A stretch of 64,000 nucleotides of DNA, taken from the NCBI RefSeq assembly GCF_003346715.1, contig NZ_QQPQ01000013.1, positions 62,001 through 126,000 on the forward strand, read 5' to 3'. A program made the position numbers and the translations under genes. The notes beneath the pieces were generated by a model. That model was given only the letters and a program-made list of their open reading frames with translations, was not told the DNA's origin and made no database searches. Numbering within the stretch: position 1 is the first letter of the stretch; the number at the start of each line of letters is the position of its first letter. The DNA comes from Oceanispirochaeta sp. M1. GTDB taxonomy: Bacteria > Spirochaetota > Spirochaetia > DSM-2461. Below are positions 25,936 through 34,891 of the stretch, piece by piece.

Positions 25936-26907
25936 TTAAAAATAACTGCGGACATACTCCGCTTCACCCGCAATTTCAAGGATTTCAATTTTATCCTTAT
26001 TCATGCGAAGTCCTGTTATATAGATATAGTCTTTCCGCCCCAGAGGAACTCCCCAGCTTTTTATCTGAAAGGGAGCTTTGTCATCAAGGCTCAGGGATCT
26101 GTCATTATCCAGGGGAATATAACCAAGTCCCTCCAGGTGAGTGAAAAGTGCTTTTTTCCAGAAGGATTCATTCTGTTCAGGATAATTTTTTACCTCTTTC
26201 AACCGGAGATGTACGGCTTCGGGAGAGAGTGCCTGAAACCAGGGCTTTTTATCTGCCAGGGCAAAACCTTCGGGCAGAGGAAGGGAAGGTCCGTTGCCCA
26301 TCCCTCCGGACAGTTCTGAAGGGCTGTTGATGTAGTAGAAAAAATCCACTTCATTTATCCAGTCAAAACGGGAATCTCTCCCTTCCGGAAGGGTTTGGTT
26401 CTTAAAGGATATGTTCAGATCTACACGGGCATATTTTGTGTCATTATCGTACTTCCTGAGTACTCCCCTGAGACTGTCAATCTCCTGCATCAATCTCCTG
26501 ATCTCCATCTCAAGGGTGAGGGTTCCCTCAAAATCAGATTTATCAAGATATTCCATATTTCTGGCAAGAAGTTCTTCCCTGGCATCCAGATATGACTGGC
26601 TCATCAGAATGTTTTCTCTAAGATCAAAGGCATTCTGAGACAAATCAAGTATCTCTTCAGATTCTTTTTCAAGAAGGTCTTTTAATTCCTTCAGTGATGT
26701 ATCCGGAATCCTGAGTGTCAGCCTGTCCAGTGAGCGGATGGTGAAATATCCACCCTGGGCTTCAGCCCAGTCACTGAGATTCTCCGATGCCTTCTGCCTG
26801 TCCTTTACAAGTAGCTGGGCAGTTATTTCATGATAGAGCTTATCATCAGAAAACAGGGGAGTAGAAAGAATGATTATCAATAAAAGGAGGTATCCAGATC
26901 TTTTCAT
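25936..26907 (-). CDS. secreted DUF4349-like protein
   Basis: 323 residues with a signal peptide (ending TPLFS). After it comes the DUF4349 pattern: two small strand-helix units (AQLLVKDRQKASENLSDWAE, YFTIRSLDRLTLRIP) around a long coiled coil (residues about 75-160), then a C-terminal domain of unknown fold (IYITGLRMNKDKIEILEIAG). A paralogue lies directly upstream, overlapping by 4 bases (ATGA). Unlike that paralogue it has no lipobox. Confidence 0.7.
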   Translation of the reverse strand: MKRSGYLLLLIIILSTPLFSDDKLYHEITAQLLVKDRQKASENLSDWAEAQGGYFTIRSLDRLTLRIPDTSLKELKDLLEKESEEILDLSQNAFDLRENILMSQSYLDAREELLARNMEYLDKSDFEGTLTLEMEIRRLMQEIDSLRGVLRKYDNDTKYARVDLNISFKNQTLPEGRDSRFDWINEVDFFYYINSPSELSGGMGNGPSLPLPEGFALADKKPWFQALSPEAVHLRLKEVKNYPEQNESFWKKALFTHLEGLGYIPLDNDRSLSLDDKAPFQIKSWGVPLGRKDYIYITGLRMNKDKIEILEIAGEAEYVRSYF

Positions 26908-28040
26908 CTTATTTCTCCTTCTTCAAGGTCTTTCATCAGAGAGGAGAGGTCCTTGTTTCCCCCGGGAGTGAATATTTCAAGGATGTGGAGTGTCTTTCCA
27001 TCTGCAAAAACTGCCACTATAAATTGATATGGCTCTCTGTCCTTACTGATAAAGTGAATCCCCTTAAACTCTTTATCTCCAATGTTTATACTGACATCCT
27101 CGGCGCTCTCATAGTATTCAGATAGATGAAACTCCAGAGCTTTCTGCCAGAATGAGGCATCACCCCGCGGTTCATTATCAACACTGCTGATAAACAGAGT
27201 TGTTCCTTCCGCATCCTCGGCAATATAACTTTTTTCTTTTTCAAAGACTGCAAAATTATCTCCGGGATTAAGCTTTACCGAGGCTTTCAGCCGGTCTGAA
27301 ACAGGATAAAGAGGATCAAGAGAGGCAATCCAGTCAAAGGGGATATCATAGCGGCCGTAGCCTTCATCGAGTCTGGCCTCAAGGGACACGGAAATTCTGG
27401 AGTAGGCAATTCTGTTTTCCATCATACTTAACTGCTGCCTGATGGATTCTATCTCTTCGCTGAGACGTCCTATCTCCCTCAGTATCCGGGCTCTCTCCTC
27501 GGCATCACTGCTCTTGTTCAGTAGGGCATAAAGACGTTCTCTGGTCTGCATGGCGGTAGTCAGGCGCTGTTGAGAATCGGCAAACTGTTCGGTTACATCC
27601 CATGTGCTGATCTCCTGATGACTTACTTTTCCCATTCCAAGGATCTCTTTAAAGGTTGTACGGAACAACGCTGCCGGTATACGCAGTATCATATAATCAC
27701 TGTAGGAGCTTTCCACATAGCCCCCTGTACTGAGTGTCAGTTTTTCAAGAGCCTTTCGGCTGTCTTCAGGCTTATCAACAATAAGACCTATACTGCCGTT
27801 GTATATCCTTTTACGTCCCGGATCTTCATCAGCTGTTTCTGAGGGGACAGTTGAATCTGACAGACTGTCTTCATTGCTTACCATCAGCGGTTCAGGCTCC
27901 ATAGAGGCAGCTTCCGATTTCATCATTGCTCTCGGGGCTTCCGCTGCCGTATAAGCTAAATCAGCTTCTCTGCTTCCCGAGCTGCAGCTCAGTATCAGGA
28001 TCAATACTAAAAAATAAAAGGTTATTCTGTGTTTGTTCAT
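26904..28040 (-). CDS. DUF4349 lipoprotein
   Basis: 378 residues. A lipobox (LILSC, Cys near residue 19) predicts a lipid-anchored envelope protein. An acidic linker is followed by DUF4349: IGLIVDKPEDSRKALEKL, GGYVESSYSDYMILRIP, STWDVTEQFAD and a coiled coil (residues about 160-220). DUF4349 proteins are common but their role is unknown. It leads a two-gene unit with the paralogue downstream; the pair shares order of parts, so an ancestral duplication is likely. Confidence 0.8.
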   Translation of the reverse strand: MNKHRITFYFLVLILILSCSSGSREADLAYTAAEAPRAMMKSEAASMEPEPLMVSNEDSLSDSTVPSETADEDPGRKRIYNGSIGLIVDKPEDSRKALEKLTLSTGGYVESSYSDYMILRIPAALFRTTFKEILGMGKVSHQEISTWDVTEQFADSQQRLTTAMQTRERLYALLNKSSDAEERARILREIGRLSEEIESIRQQLSMMENRIAYSRISVSLEARLDEGYGRYDIPFDWIASLDPLYPVSDRLKASVKLNPGDNFAVFEKEKSYIAEDAEGTTLFISSVDNEPRGDASFWQKALEFHLSEYYESAEDVSINIGDKEFKGIHFISKDREPYQFIVAVFADGKTLHILEIFTPGGNKDLSSLMKDLEEGEIR

Positions 28041-28080
28041 AGTATTAAATATACATCCCTCTTCCGGAGGTTACAAATCG

Positions 28081-28111
28081 GAAAAAAAAAGGCATCCCTC
28101 AGGATGCCTTA
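28081..28111 (-). terminator. terminator of the galT-galK operon
   Basis: On the minus strand AAGGCATCC / GGATGCCTT with a 3-base loop followed by nine T. Confidence 0.9.
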
Positions 28112-28115
28112 GAAG

Positions 28116-29393
28116 CTATGAAAGTATCTGCATAGAAGAGAGTGGCCTTATTCTCAGGGGAGTTACAGAACCTTCTCCAAAAACAATCTGCATATAGTCT
28201 ACATATTCTTTTGCTTTTTCATTGGGGATATAGACCTGAATGGTTCCGGCAAATCCTCCGCCGTGAACCCGGCAGGCTCCCTTTTCATCAAGAAAATCTT
28301 CGGTCAGTGCCAGAGCAAGGCTGATTCCCTGTTCCTGAGGCTCTTTCCCGGGATAGACATTCTGGAGGTAGCAGAATGAAGAATGACCGGAAAGATTGAC
28401 CTGATGAAGATAGTCTTCAACCTTATTCTCTTTCAGTGATTCAACCATTCGGCTGACTCGTTTGTTATCACTGAAAAAATGAAGGCTTCTCAGAATTGCC
28501 CGATCTCCGGTCTTTTCTCTGAGAGCAGATATGTTTTCAATTACCCTGGCTTTGTCCAGATCTCTGCAGACCTCTTTTCCGAATTCAGCAGCAACCGATT
28601 TCATCTCAGTGGGGATAGCTGCATATTCGTGAGTGAGATCCGCATGATTACCTCCGGTATCCACAACCATCAGTGTGTATCCGGCCTTGTTGAAGTTATA
28701 TACAACAGGAGTGATAACAGGTTTTTCAGGATCTTCAAAATCTATGGCCACAATACCGCCGTTGGCACAGGCAACCTGATCCATCAGCCCGCATGGTTTA
28801 CCGAAAAAGTTATTTTCCGAGTACTGCCCAATCTGGGCTATCTCTGTAGAAGTCACCATATTACCATTGAACAGGGCGCTGAAAATGGTTCCAACCAGCA
28901 CTTCCAGGGCTGCAGAGGAACTCAGTCCTGATCCCTTGAGTACGGAGCTTGTTGTATTGGCTCTGAAACCGGAAATCTTATATCCTTTTTCTGTAAAACG
29001 GGCCGCAATTCCCCTTACCAGGGACTCTGTGAGCCCCTCTTCTTCGGGATGTACAGAAAGATCGGATATATCGACCTTCACGGCGGGATATCCTTCAGAA
29101 TCGATAATGACTGATGTATCACCAGTTTGGGAAACGGCGGCTATCGTATCAAGATTGATGGAACCTGCCAGAACCCGGCCTCTGTTATGGTCGGTATGAT
29201 TTCCACCCAGCTCAGTTCGCCCGGGGGTACTGAAGAGGCTGATGTCCTGTGTTCCGTAGAGGGTTTCATGTTTTTCTACAAGTTCAGCCCAGCGCAGAGC
29301 CTGACCTTCTAGGCCTTCAGCACCATAGAGTTCTTCAAATAATGCTGTCAATTTTCCTTTTTCCAGCTGTGTCAGAATATCATTTTTTGTCAT
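28116..29393 (-). CDS. galK: galactokinase
   Basis: 425 residues from ATG 29393. [16 protein letters not shown] (near 57) is the galactokinase signature, [20 protein letters not shown] (near 150) the GHMP ATP loop, and [11 protein letters not shown] (near 375) the third motif. It phosphorylates alpha-D-galactose at C1. The frame runs 59 codons further upstream inside galT, but those residues are not kinase-like. Start and galT stop overlap (ATGA), so the two are coupled. Confidence 0.95.
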   Translation of the reverse strand: MTKNDILTQLEKGKLTALFEELYGAEGLEGQALRWAELVEKHETLYGTQDISLFSTPGRTELGGNHTDHNRGRVLAGSINLDTIAAVSQTGDTSVIIDSEGYPAVKVDISDLSVHPEEEGLTESLVRGIAARFTEKGYKISGFRANTTSSVLKGSGLSSSAALEVLVGTIFSALFNGNMVTSTEIAQIGQYSENNFFGKPCGLMDQVACANGGIVAIDFEDPEKPVITPVVYNFNKAGYTLMVVDTGGNHADLTHEYAAIPTEMKSVAAEFGKEVCRDLDKARVIENISALREKTGDRAILRSLHFFSDNKRVSRMVESLKENKVEDYLHQVNLSGHSSFCYLQNVYPGKEPQEQGISLALALTEDFLDEKGACRVHGGGFAGTIQVYIPNEKAKEYVDYMQIVFGEGSVTPLRIRPLSSMQILS

Positions 29394-30451
29394 GATTCCT
29401 CTCCAAGTGTCAGGGTGTAATGCTCTTCGGAGCAGTTTCTCAGACTCAGTGCGCTTCCCTCGGTTGTGATATCTCTCTGGGGCATGCCCAGCATTTCGTA
29501 GCCCACCATGAATTTTTTTACCGTAGCTGAGCGAAGCAGGGGCGGATAATAATGGATGTGAAACTGCCATTCATCATGCTCTTCAGCGTCGGTGGGTGCC
29601 TGGTGGATTCCCATGGAGTAGGGAAAACTGGTCTGGAACAGATTGTCAAAGCGGGTTCCCATCCGTTTGAGAGCATCAGCCATATCAACAGTCTCTTTTT
29701 CAGACATTTCACAGATATTGCGAATCTGTCTTTTAGGCAGAACCATTGTTTCATAGGGCCAGACAGCCCAGAAGGGAACCAGGGCAACAAAGCTGTCATT
29801 TTCAAAAATAATTCTTTCCCTCAGTTCCAGTTCTTTCTTTACGTAATCTGTCAGCAGAACAGATCCCTTTTCTGCAAGATAGGCTTTCTGTTTATCCTGC
29901 TCTTTAGAGGGGATATCGGGAATGATCTCTTCGGCCCAGATCTGTCCGTGGGGATGGGGATTGGAGCAGCCCATAACGGCTCCTCTGTTTTCAAATATCT
30001 GAATATGGTTAATATAATCAATCTTTCCCAGCTCTTCATACTCATTTTGCCAGGTTTTAACTACTTCTGTAATCATATCAACTTCCATGAGGGATATGGT
30101 CAGATCATGGCGTGGTGAAAAGCAGATAACCTTGCACAGTCCTCTCTCTGATTTAGCCTGGAAGAGACCGTCATTCATTTCACCTTCGGGAGTATCTTTC
30201 AGGAGAGCGGCGAAATCGTTTTCAAATACAAAGGTTCCCTTGTAGTCAGGATTTTTGTGTCCTCCGGCTCTCTCGTTGCCGGGGCAGAGGTAGCAGCCGG
30301 GATCAAATTCAGGTTTTTTATCCAGCATAGGTTTTTCAACCTGACCGTTCCAGGGACGTTTTGTTCTGTGGGGTGATACTTTGATCCATTCACCTGTCAG
30401 GGGGTTGTATCGTCTGTGGGGATCTTCGGTAAAATCAATTTTTTTACTCAT
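29390..30451 (-). CDS. galT: galactose-1-phosphate uridylyltransferase
   Basis: 353 residues from ATG 30451, which follows AGGAG; upstream ATGs lack a site. The zinc pair is CYLCPGNER, and the catalytic HxHxH-type motif is [10 protein letters not shown] (near 165), where the second His takes UMP. HIHYYPP near the end is a further ligand set. It exchanges UMP between UDP-glucose and galactose-1-phosphate (Leloir pathway). Promoter TTGTAT-N17-TATTAA reads across the operator at 30531-30544. No galE is in the window. Confidence 0.95.
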   Translation of the reverse strand: MSKKIDFTEDPHRRYNPLTGEWIKVSPHRTKRPWNGQVEKPMLDKKPEFDPGCYLCPGNERAGGHKNPDYKGTFVFENDFAALLKDTPEGEMNDGLFQAKSERGLCKVICFSPRHDLTISLMEVDMITEVVKTWQNEYEELGKIDYINHIQIFENRGAVMGCSNPHPHGQIWAEEIIPDIPSKEQDKQKAYLAEKGSVLLTDYVKKELELRERIIFENDSFVALVPFWAVWPYETMVLPKRQIRNICEMSEKETVDMADALKRMGTRFDNLFQTSFPYSMGIHQAPTDAEEHDEWQFHIHYYPPLLRSATVKKFMVGYEMLGMPQRDITTEGSALSLRNCSEEHYTLTLGEES

Positions 30452-30517
30452 GGGAACTCCTATTAAGGTCTTCATTACAGTCTTAAACATTTATAATTCA
30501 GGCTCTTGAGCCAAGGG

Positions 30518-30546
30518 TTGATTAATAAAATGTACACGAGTACAAT
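30518..30546 (+). promoter_or_regulatory. lacI-type promoter and shared gal operator
   Basis: TTGATT (30518-30523), 17-base spacer, TACAAT (30541-30546) drive the regulator gene. The palindrome TGTACACGAGTACA (30531-30544), centred on CG as LacI/GalR sites are, overlaps the -10 box and also sits inside the divergent galT promoter. Binding should shut both directions. Confidence 0.78.
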
Positions 30547-30582
30547 ACAAGGGTAAAATGAATCTGTCAAGGATGGAAATGT

Positions 30583-31599
30583 ATGGCGGAAAAAAATAAC
30601 AGAGATAAAGTTGCCGCTCTTGCCGGAGTCAGCAGCGCCACGGTCTCGCGGGTCTATAATAATCCTGATCGTGTGTCTTCTGCAAAAAAGGAAGCAGTAC
30701 TCAATGCAGCCCGTGAGCTCGCATATTCCCCCGATAAATCCGCCAGTGCTCTTCGCCGCAGGGGTACGGGACAGATCTCTCTTGTCAGTTTTGAAAAACA
30801 GGGGAGGCCCTGGTACTGGGGTGATTTTCCCGGTGCTAAATGGTTTTTCACAGATGTTCTGACAGGAGTCCTATCTGTAATTGATTCTTCTATGTACCGT
30901 CTTAATCTCAAAACTCTGAAGTCCGCAGAAGATGTCAGGTCGGTTAACTGGAAACAGGAATGCGACGGAGTAATTTTTTTTGATGTGGACAGCGAAGAAG
31001 AAGCTGCCGCAGTAGCGGGATTGCCTATTCCGTCAGTGATCTCACATCACACATCTCATTTTGAAAATAATCATTGCTGCAGCACAGACAACAGTGAAGG
31101 GGGAAGACTTGCCGCGGTTCATCTGAAAGAAGCAGGTTATGACAGACCCTCATATATTTCATATCTCCCTGAAATAATTATTCCCAACCGTGAAAGGTAT
31201 GGAGGATTCTGCAAAGGCTTTGATGCTGAGGTTCCACTTCATCTGACGGAACCCGGTAAAGAGGGCGGGTATAAAATCTGTGAAAAGCTGCTGACTGATA
31301 TCAGCGCCGGAAGAATTGACTCGCTGGCAGTGGTCAACGATATGACTGCCATCGGGATTATACAGTGTCTTCAGGATAACGGCTTGCGTCCAGGAAAGGA
31401 TCTGGGGCTTATCGGCTATGATAATATGCCCTTCAATTATGCCCTCCCTTTCAGTCTGAGTACTGTCGATCTAAAACCTTCTCTTATATATAAGGAAGCC
31501 GTAAGTATGCTCCTTGAGCTTCTCGGCTCATCTGAAAAACCGGATATTTTCCGTAAGAAAATTATTCTTCCTGAAGTGATCAGGGGTGAATCGGTCTGA
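30583..31599 (+). CDS. LacI/GalR-family regulator of the galactose genes
   Basis: 338 residues. HTH DKVAALAGVSSATVSRVYNN with the hinge helix SASALRRRGTG; then a periplasmic-binding-protein-like sugar domain, with GVIFFDVDSEEE, STDNSEGGRLAAVHL, ERYGGFCKGF, AVVNDMTAIGI and LIGYDNMPF at the usual places. Divergent from galTK with an operator between, so galactose or a derivative is the likely inducer. AAGGA precedes the ATG. Confidence 0.92.
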   Translation: MAEKNNRDKVAALAGVSSATVSRVYNNPDRVSSAKKEAVLNAARELAYSPDKSASALRRRGTGQISLVSFEKQGRPWYWGDFPGAKWFFTDVLTGVLSVIDSSMYRLNLKTLKSAEDVRSVNWKQECDGVIFFDVDSEEEAAAVAGLPIPSVISHHTSHFENNHCCSTDNSEGGRLAAVHLKEAGYDRPSYISYLPEIIIPNRERYGGFCKGFDAEVPLHLTEPGKEGGYKICEKLLTDISAGRIDSLAVVNDMTAIGIIQCLQDNGLRPGKDLGLIGYDNMPFNYALPFSLSTVDLKPSLIYKEAVSMLLELLGSSEKPDIFRKKIILPEVIRGESV

Positions 31600-31643
31600 T
31601 ATTTCAGATGTAAAAAAGTCTTTCTCTCTTTCTTTGAATTTAC

Positions 31644-31649
31644 TATACT
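31644..31649 (+). promoter_or_regulatory. -10 box of manA, leaderless type
   Basis: TATACT 7 bases before ATG 31657; the -35 region (TTTCTC at 17-base spacing) is weak. No ribosome site. Confidence 0.45.
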
Positions 31650-31656
31650 GTTTTCT

Positions 31657-32832
31657 ATGATTAAGAAGATGGAAAACCTGATCCAGGATTATCCCTGGGG
31701 ATCAAAAAGTTATTTACAGAATTTACTGAATATAAAAGAAGACGGGCCTCTGGCGGAGCTCTGGATGGGAGTTCATCCCAGAGGAATGTCAAAGGTCGAT
31801 ATTTCCGGGAGTACTTCACTCTCTCTCGATGAATTCATAAAAGAGGATGCCCAGGATCGTCTTGGAAAGGATGTACTACGGCGTTTTGGAAATCTGCCTT
31901 ATCTTTTCAAGTTTCTGGCTGCAGGAGAACCCCTCTCCATTCAGGCTCATCCCAATAAGAAGCAGGCGGAAGAGGGCTTTGATCGTGAAAATAAGAAGGC
32001 TGTGCCTCTGGATGCCTTTAACCGTAATTATAAAGATGATAACCATAAACCCGAAATCGTCTGTGCCATCACCGATTACTGGGCTATGAAGGGTTTCCGC
32101 AGACCCGATGAAATAAAGAAATACTTCGGTGGATTCTGTCCTGAGGATTTATTATCAGTTCTGCTGCCTGCAGGAAAGGGTGAAGAAGCCGCTCTGAAAC
32201 ATTTTTTCATTACTCTCATGAATCTGGAAGACAGTCAGAAAGAATCTCTTTTGGGTGCTGCTCTGTCCTGGTGTGGAAAACAGGATGATGACGCCTGCCG
32301 CTGGGTTTTAAAACTTCAGGATAAATATCCGGGAGATATCTCTGTGCTGGCGCCCCTATACCTAAACACCCTCTGTCTTAAGCCCGGAGAGGCGCTATAT
32401 CTTCCTGCGGGTGAACTTCATGCCTACCTTCAGGGCTTCGGTATGGAGCTGATGGCTAATTCTGATAATGTTCTACGGGGTGGACTGACAGCAAAATTCA
32501 TGGATCTTGAAGAACTTGAAAAAACTCTTTTATTTGAATCAGTTCCAGTTAAGCGCATTGTACCTGAGAAACAGGATGACGGTTCGGAAATATACAGAAC
32601 AGCTTCAAAGGAATTTGAACTCGTTTATATTGACTGCCGTTCAAAGAGCATCAGCATAAAAAGATCTTATCCGGTTTCCATACTGGCTGTGCTGGAGGGG
32701 AATATCCGTATCAGTGAAGGAGAGGAAACGCTGGAATTGAAAGCCGGAGAATCCTGTTTTCTTACAGCAGAGAGTCCTGTGCGCCTGATTGAAGGGCCCG
32801 GAAAAGCTTTTATAGCAAGAGTACCTGAATAA
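31657..32832 (+). CDS. manA: mannose-6-phosphate isomerase, class I
   Basis: 391 residues. NLIQDYPWGS at the start, zinc ligands in SIQAHPNK (near 98) and NHKPEIV (near 131), the YLPAGELHAYLQG metal site (near 248), and SDNVLRGGLTAK (near 268), the conserved catalytic loop. It interconverts mannose-6-P and fructose-6-P. The start lacks a ribosome site; ATG 31669 (residue 5) is an alternative. Followed without any gap by a UPF0178 gene. Confidence 0.94.
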   Translation: MIKKMENLIQDYPWGSKSYLQNLLNIKEDGPLAELWMGVHPRGMSKVDISGSTSLSLDEFIKEDAQDRLGKDVLRRFGNLPYLFKFLAAGEPLSIQAHPNKKQAEEGFDRENKKAVPLDAFNRNYKDDNHKPEIVCAITDYWAMKGFRRPDEIKKYFGGFCPEDLLSVLLPAGKGEEAALKHFFITLMNLEDSQKESLLGAALSWCGKQDDDACRWVLKLQDKYPGDISVLAPLYLNTLCLKPGEALYLPAGELHAYLQGFGMELMANSDNVLRGGLTAKFMDLEELEKTLLFESVPVKRIVPEKQDDGSEIYRTASKEFELVYIDCRSKSISIKRSYPVSILAVLEGNIRISEGEETLELKAGESCFLTAESPVRLIEGPGKAFIARVPE

Positions 32833-33309
32833 ATGAAAGTCTGGATTGATGGTGATTCCTGTCCACGGCAGGTGAGGGATATTGTAAATGCGAGATGTAT
32901 TCGGGAGAGAATCCAGCTGCATTATGTAGCGAATAGTGAATTACTCCTCCCTAAGTCTGAATATATCAGCTTCTCTTTAAGTTCCAGTGCTGCCGACAGT
33001 GCTGATGATTATATTGTTGAGCACAGCCGGATGGGAGATCTGATCCTTACAAGAGATATTCCTCTTGCGGCTTCTCTGGTAGAAAAAGGCAGAGCCGTTA
33101 TCAACGACCGAGGTAATCAATTCACAAAGAATAATGTCCGGGAGCGTTTGGCTCAACGTGATTTTATGCATATGATGAGGGAAGCGGGGATTGGACAGGA
33201 CAAGGGAAGTAATTACGGTGCAAAGGAGATCAAGGAATTCTCCTCCTGCTTTGACAGGGTTCTTGTACAGATGATTCGGGAAGAACGTTTTAAGAAGGCT
33301 TCTACGTAA
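32833..33309 (+). CDS. UPF0178 (YaiI/YqxD, DUF188) protein
   Basis: 158 residues, standard for the family. MKVWIDGDSCPRQVRDIV is the family hallmark (PIN-like acidic site), followed by DDYIVEHSRMGDLILTRDIP and NDRGNQFTKNNV. A nuclease-like fold has been proposed, but no function is established. The ATG directly abuts the manA stop codon, so it is cotranscribed. Confidence 0.92.
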   Translation: MKVWIDGDSCPRQVRDIVNARCIRERIQLHYVANSELLLPKSEYISFSLSSSAADSADDYIVEHSRMGDLILTRDIPLAASLVEKGRAVINDRGNQFTKNNVRERLAQRDFMHMMREAGIGQDKGSNYGAKEIKEFSSCFDRVLVQMIREERFKKAST

Positions 33310-33361
33310 AGACCGAATGAATCGGAGTAAAAATGTGAGCAATAAAATAATATTAGGAAGC

Positions 33362-33392
33362 TCGGAGTAATTGTTTTACTCCGTTTTTTTTG
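33362..33392 (+). terminator. terminator of the manA operon
   Basis: CGGAGTAA / TTACTCCG with a short loop and eight T. Confidence 0.92.
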
Positions 33393-33400
33393 TCTATAAT
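33371..33400 (+). promoter_or_regulatory. promoter of the flavodiiron gene
   Basis: TTGTTT (33371-33376), 18-base spacer, TATAAT (33395-33400), overlapping the preceding terminator. Transcription would begin near 33407. Confidence 0.5.
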
Positions 33401-33406
33401 TGTTAG

Positions 33407-33531
33407 TATACCCTTAGGCATCGAGCTGGTGAAATGCCAGGACATCTTTGAAGTACGAGCCCCTTTGGCTAAAACTTAATAATCACCAAAGTACCAAGTG
33501 AACTTTGGTAGTACATGTAAGGAGACTATAA
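33407..33531 (+). ncRNA. structured 5' leader of the flavodiiron gene, possible regulatory RNA
   Basis: About 125 bases between promoter and start. Hairpins: GGCAT/ATGCC (33417-33421 with 33434-33438) or CTGG/CCAG inside it, AGCC/GGCT (33458-33470), and ACCAAAGT/ACTTTGGT (33485-33509, 8 perfect pairs). CTTTGG at 33463-33468 can instead pair with CCAAAG at 33486-33491, so two exclusive folds exist. AAGGAG at 33519-33524 lies just after the last stem. It matches no riboswitch class I know; cobalamin, FMN, TPP, SAM and lysine motifs were sought and not found. Confidence 0.4.
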
Positions 33532-34767
33532 ATGAAATCTGTAGAAATCAGTAAAGACGTGTACCGTCTTGGTGTTAATATTGAACCCGGTAATCTATTT
33601 GAAGGTATCTGGGCTATTCCTGACGGAACCTCAATCAACTCTTACATAGTTAAAGGAGATAAGACTGCAGTTATCGATCTGACCCAGGATAAGGATGACT
33701 TTCCAGGGAGCCTCAGTTCTCAGATGAAGGGAATCGGAGTCAGTCCTGAAAATATTGATTACATTATTGTAAATCATATGGAGCCTGATCATACAGGATG
33801 GCTGGGTGAGTTCAGAAAACAAAATCCTGAAATGATGATTTACTGCAGCAAGAAAGCGGTTCCCCTTGTGGAGCAGTTCTGTGGTATAACAGAAAATGTA
33901 CATGCTGTTGAAGACGGTGAAATACTGGATCTGGGGCAGGGAAAGACTCTGCAGTTTTTTGAAACACCCAATATTCACTGGCCCGAAACCATTATGACTT
34001 ATCTTCAGGAAGATAAAATTCTTTTTGCCTGTGATGCCTTCGGTTCATATGGAAAGGTTGATGACAGCGCTGTCTTTGATGATCAGCTTTCCGATGATCA
34101 GCACGAGTTTTTTGAAAAAGAAGCCCTCCGCTATTACGCAAATATAGTTGCCTCCTTCTCAGTCTTTGTTGAAAGGGGACTCAAGAAGCTGGAGGGTCTG
34201 GATATTAAAATGATATGTCCCTCTCACGGTATTATATGGAGAGAGAATCCTTCTGTAATTGTTGAGCGTTATGCCCGTTATGCCTCCTATCTGAAAGGTC
34301 CGGCCTGCCCCGAAATTACTGTAATCTGGGGTTCTATGTACGGCAATACAGCCAAACTGGTAACAGAGGTGATCAAGGGAATCAGAAGCGAAAAGGTTCC
34401 TGTTCACCAGTACAGAGTTCCTGAAGATGATATTGGATTTATTCTGGCGGATGCCTGGAGATCCGCAGGCATCGTTCTGGGTATGCCCACCTACGAATAT
34501 CAGATGTTCCCCCCCATGGCCCATGTTATTGATGATTTCAACAGAAAGAAAGTTCAGAATAAAAAAGCATTCCGTTTCGGCTCCTTCGGCTGGTCCGGTG
34601 GAGCGGAAAAAGAACTGGGTATAGCTACAGAAAAACTGAAATGGGAATTTCTTGAGTCAGTTGAGTGGCAGGGCGCTCCCGGTGAGGAGGAGCTGAAAAA
34701 AGCGTATCAGCGAGGAAAGGAACTGGCGGTTCTTGTAAAAGAATTTGCCGGTAAAGGCTGCGACTGA
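33532..34767 (+). CDS. A-type flavodiiron protein (oxygen/NO reductase, FprA/Roo-like)
   Basis: 411 residues. The metallo-beta-lactamase half has all iron ligands: VNHMEPDH (HxExDH, near 81), NIHWPET (near 147), DAF (near 165) and CPSHGIIW (near 227). A flavodoxin half (residues about 255-400) begins WGSMYGNTAKL and holds the FMN loops (GMPTYEYQMFPP, GSFGWSGGAEK). No rubredoxin domain is fused, so electrons come from a separate carrier. It reduces O2 to water or NO to N2O in the cytosol of anaerobes. Confidence 0.95.
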   Translation: MKSVEISKDVYRLGVNIEPGNLFEGIWAIPDGTSINSYIVKGDKTAVIDLTQDKDDFPGSLSSQMKGIGVSPENIDYIIVNHMEPDHTGWLGEFRKQNPEMMIYCSKKAVPLVEQFCGITENVHAVEDGEILDLGQGKTLQFFETPNIHWPETIMTYLQEDKILFACDAFGSYGKVDDSAVFDDQLSDDQHEFFEKEALRYYANIVASFSVFVERGLKKLEGLDIKMICPSHGIIWRENPSVIVERYARYASYLKGPACPEITVIWGSMYGNTAKLVTEVIKGIRSEKVPVHQYRVPEDDIGFILADAWRSAGIVLGMPTYEYQMFPPMAHVIDDFNRKKVQNKKAFRFGSFGWSGGAEKELGIATEKLKWEFLESVEWQGAPGEEELKKAYQRGKELAVLVKEFAGKGCD

Positions 34768-34792
34768 AATACTCTCAGATAATCATTAAATA

Positions 34793-34832
34793 CCTCTCCG
34801 GAAAATCTTTTATAATTTACTGTCCGGAGGGG
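34793..34832. repeat. inverted repeat around TATAAT
   Basis: CCTCTCCGGA (34793-34802) pairs with TCCGGAGGGG (34823-34832), ten pairs with one G-T. The 20-base loop holds TATAAT (34811-34816). No T run follows, so it is either an imperfect terminator of the flavodiiron gene or an operator of the next one. Confidence 0.55.
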
Positions 34833-34891
34833 TCTCAATAAATAACACACGTTTCGTTTCTTTTTCAGCTTTTATGAAATAAAATAATTTT

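Noticed and set aside
29394-29570. N-terminal extension of galactokinase by 59 codons
   Set aside because: Lies in the galT coding region, has out-of-frame composition, and ATG 29393 has the usual ATGA coupling.
33515-33520. ATG-TAA start-stop upstream ORF before the flavodiiron gene
   Set aside because: No ribosome site at suitable distance; likely chance.
33407-33531. Cobalamin riboswitch, because GGTGAAAtgCC resembles its core
   Set aside because: The remaining conserved boxes are missing and the gene has no link to cobalamin.
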